64,000 nt of DNA, taken from positions 12,486,959 to 12,550,958 of the forward strand of contig NW_020954630.1 in assembly GCF_900497805.2 (NCBI RefSeq), in the 5' to 3' direction. Source of the DNA: Vombatus ursinus. Its lineage: Eukaryota; Chordata; Mammalia; Diprotodontia; Vombatidae. Shown one piece after another: positions 12,954 to 24,639 of the stretch (its first letter is position 1; every line of letters starts with the position of its first letter). Position numbers and translations under genes: made by a program. The notes below the pieces were generated by a model that was not told where the DNA came from, did not search any database, and was given only the letters and a program-made list of their open reading frames with translations.

Positions 12954-13045
12954 CCTGTCTCCAGGCCGCACCATGGGTTCTTGTTTTGTACCTAATTTAT
13001 GTAGAATGTTGTAAGCAACCTTCATACTCCTTGTCCACAGTTTGC
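12954..13045 (-). CDS. DIP2C: DIP2C coding exon (first adenylate-forming domain)
   Basis: 92-bp exon. Its first two bases complete the Gly codon begun in the 36070-36267 exon. It then reads KLWTRSMKVAYNILHKLG, TKQEPMVRPGDR, and ends in phase 0. Acceptor ttgtgttgacag and donor CAGG|gtaagc are both normal. It corresponds to about residues 353-382 of human DIP2C. The helix KLWTRSMKVAYNILHKLG and the following RPGDR turn are the usual lead-in to the nucleotide-binding core in adenylate-forming enzymes. DIP2A and DIP2B have KLWSRSLKLAYTLLNKL here, so this exon separates the paralogs well. It is the only exon in the window whose length is not a multiple of three, so skipping it would shift the frame. 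Confidence 0.96.
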
Positions 13046-13454
13046 CTGTCAACACAAATTACAAAGCAAAAAGTTACTGGACTATTCCATAGTTCGTCAA
13101 GAATTTATACTTTCCAGTTAAATGTATAAATATAAAGTGTGTATACAAAGTCCAAATTCATGGATTTTAAAGAACCACTCTTTTTTCAAACTACCCAGAA
13201 GCAAACTGCTAAAGGGTGAACAGAGATCAGGGTGAAGAACTGAGAAAAGGCAATTCATTGAAGGCCATGGATAATCTCTCGCAAAGTAGTTAATTAATGA
13301 GAGTTTCTATTTCTCCCCTCAATTGTTCTAATATATTTTAACATAAGGAGAATGAGTGGAAAGAATATAAGCTATTTTGAAATGAATTTTTGTTAGTAAT
13401 TTCCTTAAAAAATCAGAAGCAAACTCACCATTAGAAATGAGTATATTCAGGGGA

Positions 13455-14130
13455 ATAAGAAAACTATATAAAACTCAAAGCCATTCTTCAAGGGACCAGT
13501 GGGCAAAAGGTATCAACAAACAGTTCTCAAAAGAAGAATCACAGACTATTAATCAATACATGAAAGATTGCTCCAAATCGCTGACTAGAGAAATTAAAAT
13601 CAAAACAACCGTGGTTTTACCTCAAACCCAACAAAATGCCAAAAAGAAGAGATGGGAATAATCTATGTCGGTGGCATTTTAGAGAGAGAGGCACACTAAG
13701 ATACTGCTGGTGAAGTTGTAAAATTGGCCAAGCATTCTAGAAAGCCATGCGAAATTATACCCCAAAAGTTACTAAAGTGTTCATATCCATAATCTTTGAT
13801 TTACAGATCTTAGTGCTGGGCTTATACCTCAAGGAGATCAAAGTAAGAAAGAAAGGTCCAACAGACCTTTAGAAAATACTTAGAAAAACACTTTTGTAGT
13901 AGCAAAGAACTGGAAACCAAGCAGATGCCCTTCAATTAGAAACTGGCTAAACAAATTGTAGTACATGAATACCATATAACATATTACTGTGTCATAAGTA
14001 ACCATGGATATGAAGAATAATATAGGGAGTCATGGAAAGATTTATATGAAATTATACAAAGTGCAGTAAACAGAACCCAGAAAAAATATATACAATGACA
14101 AAGCAATGCATGCGGAAACAACTAAAATCA
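13455..14130 (+). mobile_element. LINE L1 3' region
   Basis: Colinear with the L1 3' region: 'gggcaaaaggtatcaacaaa', 'gaagttgtaaaattggccaa', 'atacctcaaggagatcaaag', 'tagcaaagaactggaaacca' and 'gtaaacagaacccagaaaa'. It is 5'-truncated, moderately diverged and antisense to DIP2C, and begins about 400 bp upstream of the 13045 acceptor. Confidence 0.85.
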
Positions 14131-15479
14131 AAACTGAATGCTGTAGAGTCATAATGGCCAAGCTTGGCACTAAAGACAAAAATGAAAAAGTGGAAGACCT
14201 AGACGCATTGGTCCAATTACTTATGTGGCATTATGGCAGTAACAGTGATTGGGAACCTACTTGATTTTACAGTACAAAGTCCAATTTTACACTGACACAT
14301 AGACACAGAGTTAAATCTGCAGACAAAATGATTAATTCATACTAACTACATAAATATGTAGGCCATTTAAAGTTAATGCAGCTCCTGTTAATTACTGCAG
14401 AGCTTTGCAATAACTTTGGAACTGATCCTACACATAGTATATACCTAATAGATATTTGTTGATCAATTGATTGATTTGTACAACTGCCTGAAAATAGATA
14501 AAAAGCCCCTTTACAATTTATTTGCAGTAATGATGTAAGCTTCTTAAGGCCTCTGACATAAAATTAATTCTAAGATTTAGTAGTTGATGATGCCAATAAT
14601 GATAACATACTGCAACAAAACTAAATGTAATTTAATCTGTTTCCTTATTTGATGATACAAACACAGCTTTTTGTCACTCTTTCTGTGTTTACATCTGACT
14701 TACAAAAAAAAAGGGATTGGATATTCCTTCTTGTCCTCTGAAACTACCCCTGAGGAGCATGGTTAGACCTTAAGGAAGTTATCATAAAGAAACAGTTCCT
14801 TTTCAAAGCAAGTAGCATCTTCTCAGGTCCAAAATAAAGAGAAATAGCACTAAGTTTACAAGCAGAAATCCCCTCTCCCCACCCCAACTTCCAGCAATTG
14901 ACTGTCTATTGATGAATTGAACAAAGCTAATTCTAATTCTAACAGTCTATGAGGAAACTATGTGGGTATATTAATATTCATCTCTATTCTCCAAAATAAA
15001 AGTCATTATCCCATTAGAAGTAATTCAGAGTGTGATTATAGTCTAAAATCTCACTTGAACAAGAAACAAAACAAAAGAAAAAACTTTGGCTGCTGCTAAG
15101 TGCTTTTGGATCTGGTTTAATGCACAGAACTAGCATATTTATTACAATCAAAATCAGACTGTTGAAAAGTGCTACTCATCAGGCTTCGATGAAATTTCGA
15201 CTTAATAAAAGCTTCAGAATCTTAGGGTCTACATTATCATAATCACATACAAAAGCTATCTTACAAAAAAAGAGTGGAGGAAAAAGTAATAATTTTGGCA
15301 CAATTCCAGTTTCAAGAGGGACAAGGAATGAGGACTGAGTTAAGCTGATGATTCAAACAGGCAAGGATGTAGTTAGTATTCCTTGGACAATTAAGGGAAT
15401 ATTTTTCTTCAATATGATGGTAATTGTGTTAATTTAGCTTTCCCGTGCCTGCTTCTCTATAAAGAAGAAGCTTAGTAAG

Positions 15480-15545
15480 TCACAGATGTAAAGCTGGAAG
15501 GGACCTTAAAGGTCATCGAATCAAACCTCCTCATTTTACATATAC
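15480..15545 (-). mobile_element. MIR-type SINE fragment, antisense
   Basis: 'gctggaagggaccttaaagg' followed by 'cctcctcattttacat' is the 3' end of an antisense SINE; the rest is absent. Confidence 0.55.
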
Positions 15546-16298
15546 TTGTTAGCCTCAATTTGATTTGTCATCTCCTGGGGAAAAAAAAAGGAAAAATCCC
15601 AGGAGCATCATAACAAAAATCTCTAACTTCATCATCAAAATAAAAGTACTGAAAATATCTAAAAGGAACTTACATACCAAGAGGACCACAGTTAGGATCT
15701 CCCAAGATGTGTCAGCATCTACTATAAATGACAGATCTTTGAATATAATATTCTGCAACTCAAAGAAGACAGCTGTACAAAGAAGACTAATTTCTCTTGT
15801 AAAGCTGAGTATAATTCTAGAGGGGAAAAAAGGATCTTTACTGGGATAGAGGCCTTTCAAGCATTTCTTATGAAAAGGCCAGGACTGAGTAGGAGCTTCG
15901 AAATAAAAAAAAGGGGGGGGGGCAAAAGAAACCTAGAAAAGTACATTTATTTTAGTTAATTGGAAGAGGTAGTATAAAGATACATGACTCACATTCTACC
16001 AAGGAGAGAAGAAACAAATGTCCCTTCAGAACCTTGGTGTCTTGAAGGAATTAAATAAGAAAATAAGAAAAACAGAGATCTTGAAGGATAGTTTGGTTCT
16101 GTTCCAAGGCATTGAGCTGGGGGAAGAAAATAGAGGGCAAAAAGAATATATTGTGCAGAAAAGAGAAAGATGAGGGTAGAATTTACTATTTCTCTTCATT
16201 GGAGTACATGAAAGGAAGAGTATACAAACATGGAGGAAGGGTTGGTAGGGTTGGGTATCAAATGAGTCTCAGTCATGTGAAACAAAGGACAGCTGAAT

Positions 16299-16319
16299 AC
16301 ACACACACACACACACACA
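16299..16319. repeat. (CA)n microsatellite
   Basis: Short perfect CA run. Confidence 0.95.
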
Positions 16320-16517
16320 AGTTTAGGGTAGAAATACAAAGAACTTAACAGGAAAACAAGCTTGATTGGGGCAGGGGGAAAAGGGGAAGGAAGAGTTAAG
16401 AGAGAAGCCAATATCCAGGAGGGAATAGTCAGAAGTAAAACAAACTTCTAATCCTGAAAGTGAAATTTAAAAAAAGAATAAAAAGGGAAAGCAAAAAGCA
16501 ACAATTTAAGGGGCAAG

Positions 16518-16590
16518 GGCTCATCAGTTGGGGAATGGATGAACAAACTTTGGCATATAAATTCAATATGCTACATAATGTGATCCATAT
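16518..16590 (+). mobile_element. LINE L1 fragment
   Basis: 'catcagttggggaatggatg' and 'aacaaactttggcatata' match the most conserved block of the L1 3' region; short fragment only. Confidence 0.65.
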
Positions 16591-16844
16591 ACAGATAATT
16601 TGCCAATTACAAGTGATTCACAGCTCTTTATTAAGCAGGTTCTCATGGACCTCTCCTTGGTAAAACATTGTCATTAATTTCTAATATCCTACACACTTGA
16701 AGTTAATAAACTTTCATTCTTTGTTTTAAGATTCTATAAATTGGATTATTCTTTCTCCTGGAATAGGCTTAAATAATTATCCTCCAGTTAAGACTATAGG
16801 AAATATAGTAAAAACAGGAAGAACAGTAGACTAAAAGCAAGAAT

Positions 16845-16980
16845 TAATTAATAAATCAACCAATATATATTTGTTAAGCATTCACTGTGTCAGGCACTGT
16901 CCTAGGTGCTGGGATAGGGGAAAAAAATAAAACAAGGAAACAATCACTCCTTATCACAAGCTTTGATTTTAATGAGAAGA
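16845..16980 (-). mobile_element. LINE L2 3' end, antisense
   Basis: 'atatatttgttaagcattca', 'ctgtgtcaggcactgtccta' and 'ggtgctgggatagggg' give a clear antisense L2 terminus. Confidence 0.8.
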
Positions 16981-17075
16981 CCTGGTTCTAATTGCCACCT
17001 AGTATCTCTTTTGCAAAATAGGGTAATAACAAATGACCTGTCTACCTCACAGGGTTGTTACAAAAATGAGGCCAC
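16981..17075 (+). mobile_element. MIR-type SINE, 3' part
   Basis: 'cctggttctaattgccacct', 'gcaaaatagggtaata' and 'ctacctcacagggttgttac' in MIR order; it abuts an antisense L2. Confidence 0.6.
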
Positions 17076-17479
17076 AAGTGGGTGATATTAAACGCCCACC
17101 CAAACTCTGTCAGGGCCTCGTACCTCTCACTTAGGTGAGCCAACCCCCACTCTCTGCTTTCTGGTTTGCTCAATCACTCCAATCTGCTCTCATTCTAGTA
17201 GGTCTAGAGAGACTTAAACCACAAGCTTACATTCAAACCTTCTCACTGTCCTAGGGGTAAACCTGTTGGGAGAAATAGATTTCCCCCACTCACCACTCTA
17301 GTTCTTGAGTGCCTATTCAATGCATTTCCTATCTATACAGCTACTTACAATAACGATATTTTTAGATCTCAAACATAACAATTTACTTTAAAAGAAAGCA
17401 AAGGAAATAATATTTGCAGGTACTAAACCACATCGCAGTACATATATAAATTTGAATCATACTCTCCCACCAATGCATT

Positions 17480-17575
17480 CAATATCCATTAGAATGTGAG
17501 TTCCCTTAACAGCAAGGCCTGTTTTTGCCTTTCTTTGCACCCTAAGTGCTAAAATAAAATTCTGATTGACCGTGG
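17480..17575 (+). mobile_element. LINE L2 3' end
   Basis: 'attagaatgtgagttccctt' and 'gcaccctaagtgctaaaat' resemble the sense L2 terminus (ttagaatgtaagctccttgagggc…). Confidence 0.55.
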
Positions 17576-18509
17576 TGAGCAATGAGCATACATTTATGGG
17601 AACCTGACACAGAAACAGATTAAGAAGGAAAACCCATTTGTTTAGGACTATTCACAATTCTAGAGGACAGGCTTCAATGTTAACGGTCTATTTCAGAACA
17701 AATATCTGTGTGCCACCCAAAACTGCTGCTACTTGGGCAAGCTCATCAAACTGGCTGTTTCTGGGATATACAGTCCAGCCTAGTCAGTCATTCACTCACA
17801 GGCATGCTGAATTGTCTAACCAAACCATAATGGGGCTCACAGAAACACAGCTCAAGAAGTCTCTCAGCCAGTTCACCAGGACACCAAAGAAGCAGCAGTC
17901 AGCTCTGTCTTTCCTTCTCAAACCACAGATGGCAGGAGAAGCTCTTATGACTTCTAACCCGAGTTGGGCAATAGCTATCACTGAAGTCACGAACAATGAA
18001 GCCTATCATCTCAATGTGCTCACACTGCTTTGAAGGTTTCAACATGGTCCTCCACTGCTTTGGTGTCCAAGGAAGTGTATTTCTTTATATTCAGATTTTT
18101 CTACTTTTTAATAAATAAAAATCTTTTTCTGCCTCTTTGGAACATTAAGGTGTTCCAACACAAGCAAGGTATTATTGTACATTGTTCACAAGGAGATGAG
18201 TCTTTATATTTATACCACACTTCATTTTCTGTTCAAAACTATTCAAATACCATTTGAAATTTCAAATGATATACAAATACTACTAAAACAAAGTTATTTC
18301 GCTGATCCTTTTAGGTCTCAAAAAAACATCTGTAACAATGGCAATATCTTATATCCTTTGACATAATATACATATTTTCCTTTTATATAGAAACATTTTT
18401 TCTGTTCTTTTCACCACTAAACAGTTCCATATGAAAAGAGGAGAGAGTACCTTACAGTACTTTGTAATTGTAAAGGTGTTACATATCTAAGCTATTATCA
18501 TAGTAAAAG

Positions 18510-18685
18510 AATTACGGCAGCCTGTTGGTACTGTGGATTGGGGGCTATCTCTGAAATCAGGAGGTTAAGTTCAAATACTGCCCCTTACACATAATAGCTT
18601 TATGACCACACAAGTCACTTAACTTTTTAGTAGGGCCCAGGCAATTTTTTAAAAATATAAATTATAGAATAGTTGATTACAGTCA
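18510..18685 (+). mobile_element. Marsupial MIR-like SINE
   Basis: tRNA-like head 'ggtactgtggattggggg', then 'ggttaagttcaaatactg', 'cacaagtcacttaac' and the downstream 'ggcccaggcaatt' block seen also in the copies at 38735 and 45605. Confidence 0.65.
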
Positions 18686-18799
18686 GGGGGAATTTTCACA
18701 TTGGAAACTCACCAATGAAATTTCAGGTCAGGCTCAAGATTGGGAAAAGATATAATAAAAGATCCCAAACAAGCCTACTTGGCTTGGGAGCTACGGGAT

Positions 18800-18990
18800 G
18801 TCCTTCAGAAGGCAATGTGGTACAGTCACCTTGGCTTGGATTCTAGCTCTGCTCTTTGCTACCTGGGTGACTGACCTAAGGCAAATCACTTCAACTTCTT
18901 GAACCCTCAGTTTCTTCACCTACAAAATGAAGGAGTTGGATTAGATGCCTCCTACGGTCCCCGCTCTAAAGCTACGATCATAGGATTCCT
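18800..18990 (+). mobile_element. MIR-type SINE with CR1/L3-like tail
   Basis: 'ctacctgggtgactgaccta', 'ctcagtttcttcacctacaa' and the tail 'ggagttggattagatgcctc', ending near 'gctacgatcataggattcc'; same type as 7395-7565. Confidence 0.75.
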
Positions 18991-19744
18991 AAAGGTGCCA
19001 TTTCCTTTAAGGAGGTGCCTGATATAGCGCTTCCTTATAATCCAGGTGTTTCTTATATCATTAACCAGTGTGGCCCAATGAGAAAATGTTCACGTTTGCA
19101 ATATTTTCCTTTAAAATACTAAAAATAGAATTATACATAACTCACAAATGCTCATTACTTGTGGTAATTTTTTCAGGGTGAAAATAAGTTTTATTTCTTT
19201 TATTCTGCTGCAAAATTTCGCTTGCCCTTGTAACCTATGGTGGTGATAGTGGGGGTTATTCTCTGAAATCAATGTGAAGGAAAAAGCTAATTAATTCAGA
19301 CCCCATTAATTTATTATTCAAGCACAAATTGTACTAATGTTTACCTCTGCATGACCTATAAAGATAATTTGCTAAAATATTAATAGAACAAACAAAATCA
19401 CAGGGGAGATTTTTAATGTAATTGAAAACAAACCTTCTGGGTACTTTTAACAGTCTTACTGGCATACAGATAATCTAGAGGCTTGAAGGGATGGAGTGAG
19501 GCTAGAAAAGGAGATTGCACCCAAATTACAGACACTACAACTTGAACAGTCTTTTATCTATATTAAGTGTTGTGTGGTTGTTGCTGTTTTTTAAATAACT
19601 GCTTACCCCACTAACTATATTTATCCTCCTTTATTCCCATTGGAATTCAAGTAAGAAATAACCTTTCCTTGAGAAGCACATATTTCTAGGTAAGTCAGTC
19701 CAGGGAGCTGTCTTCAGTCATGTTCTGACTACTGTGATTGATGA

Positions 19745-19990
19745 GGACAGTCAGGTGGCACAGTGGATAGAATATTAGACTTGGGAGTCAGAAGACCTGA
19801 GTTCAAATCTTATCTCAGACATTTATTAGCTCTGTAACCCCAGGCAAGTCACTTAAGTTTTCCGTCCCTCAGTTTCCTCATCTTTAAAATGGAATAATGA
19901 TAGTAGAAGCTTTATAGAATCATGGTGAGGATCAAAGTAGATGATGCAAGGACTCTGCAAACCTCAAAACATTATTACTATTATTATCGT
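19745..19990 (+). mobile_element. MIR/CORE-SINE, near full length
   Basis: Head 'gtcaggtggcacagtggata', B-box-like 'gagttcaaatctta', core 'ccaggcaagtcacttaag', 'cctcagtttcctcatcttta' and the 3' region 'ggtgaggatcaaagtagatg', ending in an ATT-rich tail. One of the best preserved elements here. Confidence 0.85.
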
Positions 19991-20664
19991 ATCACTTTCA
20001 ATATCTAGCTTTCCCTGTGGGGTAATTCTCCAATCTGAGTAACTCTTTCTCCACCCCCCCCCCAAGTCTGAATAAATGCATGCTATAATGTCATATACTC
20101 TTGGGGTTTTTATCATCTGCCTTTGCCAATGTGAAAAAAAAAGTCAAATTCTGATTCATAATGAAGTATATCTTATTTTTGTCCAATATGCAGACACATT
20201 AAGGGATCTTACTTCAGAAAGGGCTCTCTACTGCAGCAGAATGGAGTACTCTATTAATGGGACTGTCAATAAATGAGAAGCACAGAATTTCAGCTGTGCA
20301 TTAAGTGGGTACTACTCAATAACAAACCAATTCTAGGTTTAAAAGCTTCTAGGGCATAATAATGCCTTTGCTGAAGCACAAGGCAACATTCTCACATACA
20401 CAGACATGATAAGAAGGCTTAATACAAAGACTATTTCCACTGTTTTTTCTGGTGAAGATGAGAAAGGAGAAAATGTTAAAAAAAATTATGAATTAAGTTT
20501 TAAAAGGAATTTATCAAAGTGTATATGTATTTCCCCAGAAAAAGATAATCACAGCTCTATAGGGAAAGAAGACATGCCAGTAAATCACTAATCAAAAGAA
20601 TCTTAATGGGGAACAAAATGCATGATTGTGATAAATCTCTTTATCACATTATCATCAAATCATG

Positions 20665-20770
20665 AAGTGCTAGAGCTGGATGGCCTTATACCAACAGAGA
20701 AAAGGGAGTGACTAGAAAAGGTTAGTGACGTGTCCCTGGTCACACTGCTAGTAATGTTTAGGGTCTATGC
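20665..20770 (-). mobile_element. MIR-type SINE fragment, antisense
   Basis: 'tgctagagctggatggcctt' and 'ccctggtcacactgctagta' mark a diverged antisense copy. Confidence 0.5.
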
Positions 20771-20889
20771 CAGTTAGTCTACCTTCACTGAAATGAAAAT
20801 AAATAGGAAAAAAATTAAAAGCCACAGTTAATAGAAACTACAGGCATAAATAGTACATTTTATGAAAATAGGGTCCCCCCTCACAAATC

Positions 20890-21350
20890 GCATTACTTCA
20901 AAGTTAGAAGGGACTTCAAAGGTCACCTAATTCAATGTGGACTTCAGCCAGAATTGCATCTACGACATCCCTAAGTAGGAGTCATCCCTCCTCTATTTAG
21001 AAACTTCCAATAAGTGAGAACTTACTCCTTTCCTAGACTACAACTCTACTTTTTTTAGAATATAAATCTACCAGTCTGTAACTTCATTCACTGTGTCCAG
21101 GTCCTGGATCTCTAACACTAAGGAGCAATCTAGTCTCTGCTTGGATTCACTGAAACAATTTTGGATCTGGGTTCTGTCGTCTAATATATTCACTATCCCT
21201 CCCAGGTTTGCTTCATCCAAAAATTTGGTCAACATGCCATCTATGCCTTCATCCAAATTTCAATAAAAATGTCAAATAACATAGGGTCAAAAAGAGACCC
21301 CCTGAGACCCTACAGTAGAGGCCTACTGCCTATCTGCTAGGTCACCCAGT
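20890..21350 (-). mobile_element. CR1/L3-type LINE fragment with RT-domain relic
   Basis: On the minus strand, 21068-21256 reads DEGIDGMLTKFLDEANLGGI and then NILDDRTQIQN. This resembles the CR1/L3 reverse-transcriptase region (DEGIEGML.KFADDTKLGG … DR..IQ). The catalytic FADD box is eroded to FLDE. The 20890-21060 part resembles other 3' CR1/L3 sequence (AGAAGGGACTTCAAAGGTCA type). It is an old inactive relic, not a host gene. Confidence 0.7.
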
Positions 21351-21477
21351 TTCTCTTAAAGAAGAATGATCTTCAAAAATATTTTTAAATTTATTCATAT
21401 CTTTTCTTACAATATTCCTGTATACATCCTTGTAAAGAACCAAAGAAAATTTTCTATTTTATCATCTTTCCCCCCAT

Positions 21478-21612
21478 TTCAATTTTTTAAAACAGTATTT
21501 TATTTTTTCCAATTACATGTAAAGACAATTTTTAACACTCATTTAAAAAAGTTTCCAAATTTTCTGCCTCCCTCCTTTCCCCTCTCCCTAAAACAGTAAG
21601 CAATTTGCTACA

Positions 21613-21668
<56 letters not shown>

Positions 21669-22075
21669 TATATATACACATATATATACACACACACACA
21701 TATATACATATATATATACACACACATATATACATATATATATGTGTGTGTGTGTGTATGTGTGTGTGTAATCATGTGAAACATATTTCCGTATTAGTAT
21801 TTTGCGAAAGAAGAAATAGATCAAAAGGGAAAAACCATGAAAAAAATAAAGAGAAAATGGTATGCTTTGATCTACATTCAGACTTCATCAGTTCTTTCTC
21901 TGGATGTGGATAGGATTTTCCATCATGAGTCCTCTGGAACTGTCTTGGATCATTGTATTGCTGAGAAGAGCTAAGTCATTCATAGTAGATCATGGAAACA
22001 ATGTTGCTGCTATTGTGTAAAATGTCCTCCTGGTTCTGCTCATTTCACTTTGGATCAGTTCATCATTTTACCACC
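21478..22075 (-). mobile_element. Marsupial L1 3' end, antisense to +
   Basis: 'tttccaattacatgtaaaga', 'tttctgcctccctcctttcc', 'tctacattcagacttcatca', 'ttttccatcatgagtcctct', 'ggatcattgtattgctgaga' and 'ctcctggttctgctcatttc' are the reverse complement of the marsupial L1 3' region. It is split by the compound microsatellite at 21617-21770 and has the same orientation as DIP2C. Confidence 0.85.
21617..21770. repeat. (TA)n/(CA)n/(TG)n compound microsatellite
   Basis: TA runs pass into alternating CA and TATA blocks and end in TG. The CA and TG arms are complementary and could fold back. It has grown inside an L1 3' end. Confidence 0.97.
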
Positions 22076-22084
22076 TTTGCATTC

Positions 22085-22170
22085 AGAATTAAGTCAACAA
22101 GTATTTATTAAGTACCCACTGTGTACTAGGCAATGTTCTAAGTGCTGGCGATACCAGAGTGACTCTTCAA
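22085..22170 (-). mobile_element. LINE L2 3' end, antisense
   Basis: 'aacaagtatttattaagtac', 'ccactgtgtactaggcaatg' and 'ttctaagtgctggcgatac' form an antisense L2 terminus. Confidence 0.75.
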
Positions 22171-22324
22171 ACTATAATACTTAAATGAAATAAGCCCTTA
22201 ACAAAATGTTTATTGAATGAAGAATGAATGAGAATTAAGTGAAATGTGAATATTTTATGAAAGGTCATTCTTATTTAACACCAGAGTAGAGAAACTTTAA
22301 CTATAACTTTTTATGAGAGCAGCA

Positions 22325-22440
22325 CAAGGTAGTGGAAAGTCGGCTTTATTTGGAGTCAGGGAGATCTGACTCCTAGCTCTCAATTTGGTGTTCATGAGCA
22401 AATTTCTTAACCTCTCTACACTTTAGGCAACTAACTTTTG
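22325..22440 (+). mobile_element. MIR-type SINE
   Basis: 'aaggtagtggaaagtcggct', 'ggagtcagggagatctgact' and 'tcttaacctctctacacttt' follow the MIR order. Confidence 0.6.
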
Positions 22441-22639
22441 AAGAATATGTGCTCTGAAAAATGAGCTTTTGCATTATCTTACCTAGATAAGTAATAGCTA
22501 TAATATTATATAATGTTAATTAAGTTACTGTTAATGTATTAATTTTAATTTTTAAAATTTTAAATTACTTTTATTTTATTGTTTAATTTTAATATTAATT
22601 AATATATGAACATACTATTACTTCAGAAAAATAATAAGT

Positions 22640-22935
22640 AACTGGTCATTTTAGAACCGTACCACCTGTACTCTGACCATCCTTCTCATTCCTTCTTTCC
22701 CTTCCTCTACCCAAACTGATATGGAAGCTTTTGTTTTATCTTAACCAGAACCAAGTCACTTCCAAACCATAACATCAGTTTATATTCTAGCTCCTTTTTA
22801 TGAGTTGACTTCTCCCATTAGAATGTAAGATCTTTGAAGGTAAGGATTGTGTTGTTTGCCTATATTTGTATACCGCAATTCTCAGCACATGGCTAGTGCT
22901 TAGTAAACCCTTATTAAACGCTTTTCTCATTCATT
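22640..22935 (+). mobile_element. LINE L2 3' region
   Basis: The terminal part is clear: 'cattagaatgtaagatcttt', 'gaaggtaaggattgtg' and 'tagtgcttagtaaaccctta'. The upstream CT-rich part (22640-22800) is less certain. Confidence 0.65.
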
Positions 22936-23544
22936 CAGACCTATCTGCCTTAGTAGAATGCGTCCTGTCACTGATGAAACCACATATCCTTGATTTATCT
23001 GTATAATATGCTATAGTTCTATACATATTACATACTAAAAAGATGGCACTTTATTTTCTAAAATATGAGTTTCTTTTTTGACCTATCTTCACACTCAGTA
23101 GTATCTGAAAAAAATGGTATTTGTATGTGACTTTTTTTACAAGGGTAATACACTCATTTGTCAATTTCCAGCTGGTCTAAGAAAACAAAACCCCTTAATG
23201 AGTATTTCACCCGACAACAATACTCTGCCACCTAGTGGTGGACAGGGCAGCTGCAGGCTTAAAAATGTATAAACCTAATTACAGACACTGTAGGGAGAAA
23301 AATTATGGTTTTTCTTCCTTCTGCTATCTTAACTTTCAGGAAGACTTTTTGTAAGATTCACAAATATATGAGCATAACTAAAGCATCCAGGAGATCTGTC
23401 CCTCATTGGTGTGTATGGTCACATTATGTTTCAAGAACATTGATTATACCATTACCACTTTATCAATAAGTTCACCATTAAAAGCTGAGCAGCTTCAGCA
23501 AGACTACTGCTTAAACTGCTCTTTGGCAAGAGACAATAATATGA

Positions 23545-23790
23545 GTCAGCTAAAGTGCTGGAGCTGCAGCCAAGAAGACCTGGGCTCAAATCCTACCTCA
23601 GACACACTAATTCTGTGACCCTGGGAAAGTCACTTAACCTATCTCAGCCTCAGTTTCTTCATCTGTAAAATGAGGATAAAAATAGCACCTACTTCCCAAG
23701 GCTGTTGTGAGGATAAAATCATATAACATATGCAAAGTGCTTTGAAAACATTAACACACTATTAATTATTAAATGGTAGCTATTATTATA
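23545..23790 (+). mobile_element. MIR/CORE-SINE, full length
   Basis: Head 'agtgctggagctgcagccaa', 'gggctcaaatcctacctcag', core 'tgaccctgggaaagtcactt', 'ctcagtttcttcatctgtaa' and 3' end 'ggctgttgtgaggataaaat', then an ATT-rich tail. Well preserved. Confidence 0.88.
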
Positions 23791-23799
23791 AGACTAAGA

Positions 23800-23960
23800 G
23801 GAAGAGTTGCAATTTGTAGAGCATTTTCAAGTCTGTGGAGCATTTTATGTATAGCATCTCATTTAAACCATACACCAACACTGTGGTGACAGGCACTACA
23901 TATATTATCACCATTTTCCAGATTAAAAAACTGGGGTTTAGAGGAGTTAAGTGATTTGGA
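23800..23960 (-). mobile_element. MIR-type SINE, antisense
   Basis: 'gtagagcattttcaagtctg', 'agcatctcatttaaaccata' and 'ccattttccagattaaaaaa' show the antisense 3' half. Confidence 0.7.
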
Positions 23961-24066
23961 GGCAGATACTGCTTTGCAAGTTATTTTACATCTCCTACCA
24001 TGATGCTGAAAACAAAGTGCACTCTTTAAAAAAAAAAAAAGGACAAGAACTGATAATTAAAGTGCT

Positions 24067-24069
<3 letters not shown>

Positions 24070-24133
<64 letters not shown>

Positions 24134-24143
24134 NNNNNNNNNN

Positions 24144-24190
<47 letters not shown>
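24070..24190. repeat. (TG)n microsatellite
   Basis: Pure TG on both sides of an internal assembly gap; real length unknown. Open frames of alternating V-C or T-H here are repeat artefacts. Confidence 0.98.
24134..24143. other. Assembly gap (10 N)
   Basis: Ten N inside the TG microsatellite. Confidence 0.99.
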
Positions 24191-24195
<5 letters not shown>

Positions 24196-24639
24196 AGGTA
24201 AAGGTATGCTGACATGAGGTAAATAATCCATTCTGCTCATTACTGTCTTGGATCCTTTTCAAGAATATACACATACAGAATTTACAGGGTGCCCAGGTCA
24301 CTAAAAACCTGAGTATGGGATTTGGATCAATTATTGCTGGGGTCATTTAGTTTCTGACACAGGTTTGATCCTGCTAAGTAAGGTACAGCCTTCACTTACT
24401 GCATGTGACTAACTTCAATGCCAAATAAGAGTTCTGTCAAAAGGAGCTGGAACTTCTCAGTCTAAATTCTCAACATCCAGGCTGGTCCTTCAATAACTCA
24501 AAGCTGTTGTGAAGTGTTGACAGGGAGAAAGGAGGGAGGGAGAATTCTGCCTGCCCATCTACAATGATCATCCTGAGTAAAGATACTAACATACTGACTC
24601 AATAGATATCATCTAATGGAATCTGTTGGACTTGAGGGG

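Noticed and set aside
17638-18033. 131-codon plus-strand open frame
   Set aside because: It matches no known family and has no promoter-like or splice context; probably chance.
21068-21256. 62-codon minus-strand frame as a possible gene
   Set aside because: The sequence is the reverse-transcriptase region of a dead CR1/L3 element.
24070-24190. Open frames of alternating Val-Cys or Thr-His
   Set aside because: Translation artefacts of the TG/CA microsatellite; the same applies at 21617-21770, 49624-49724 and 61566-61670.
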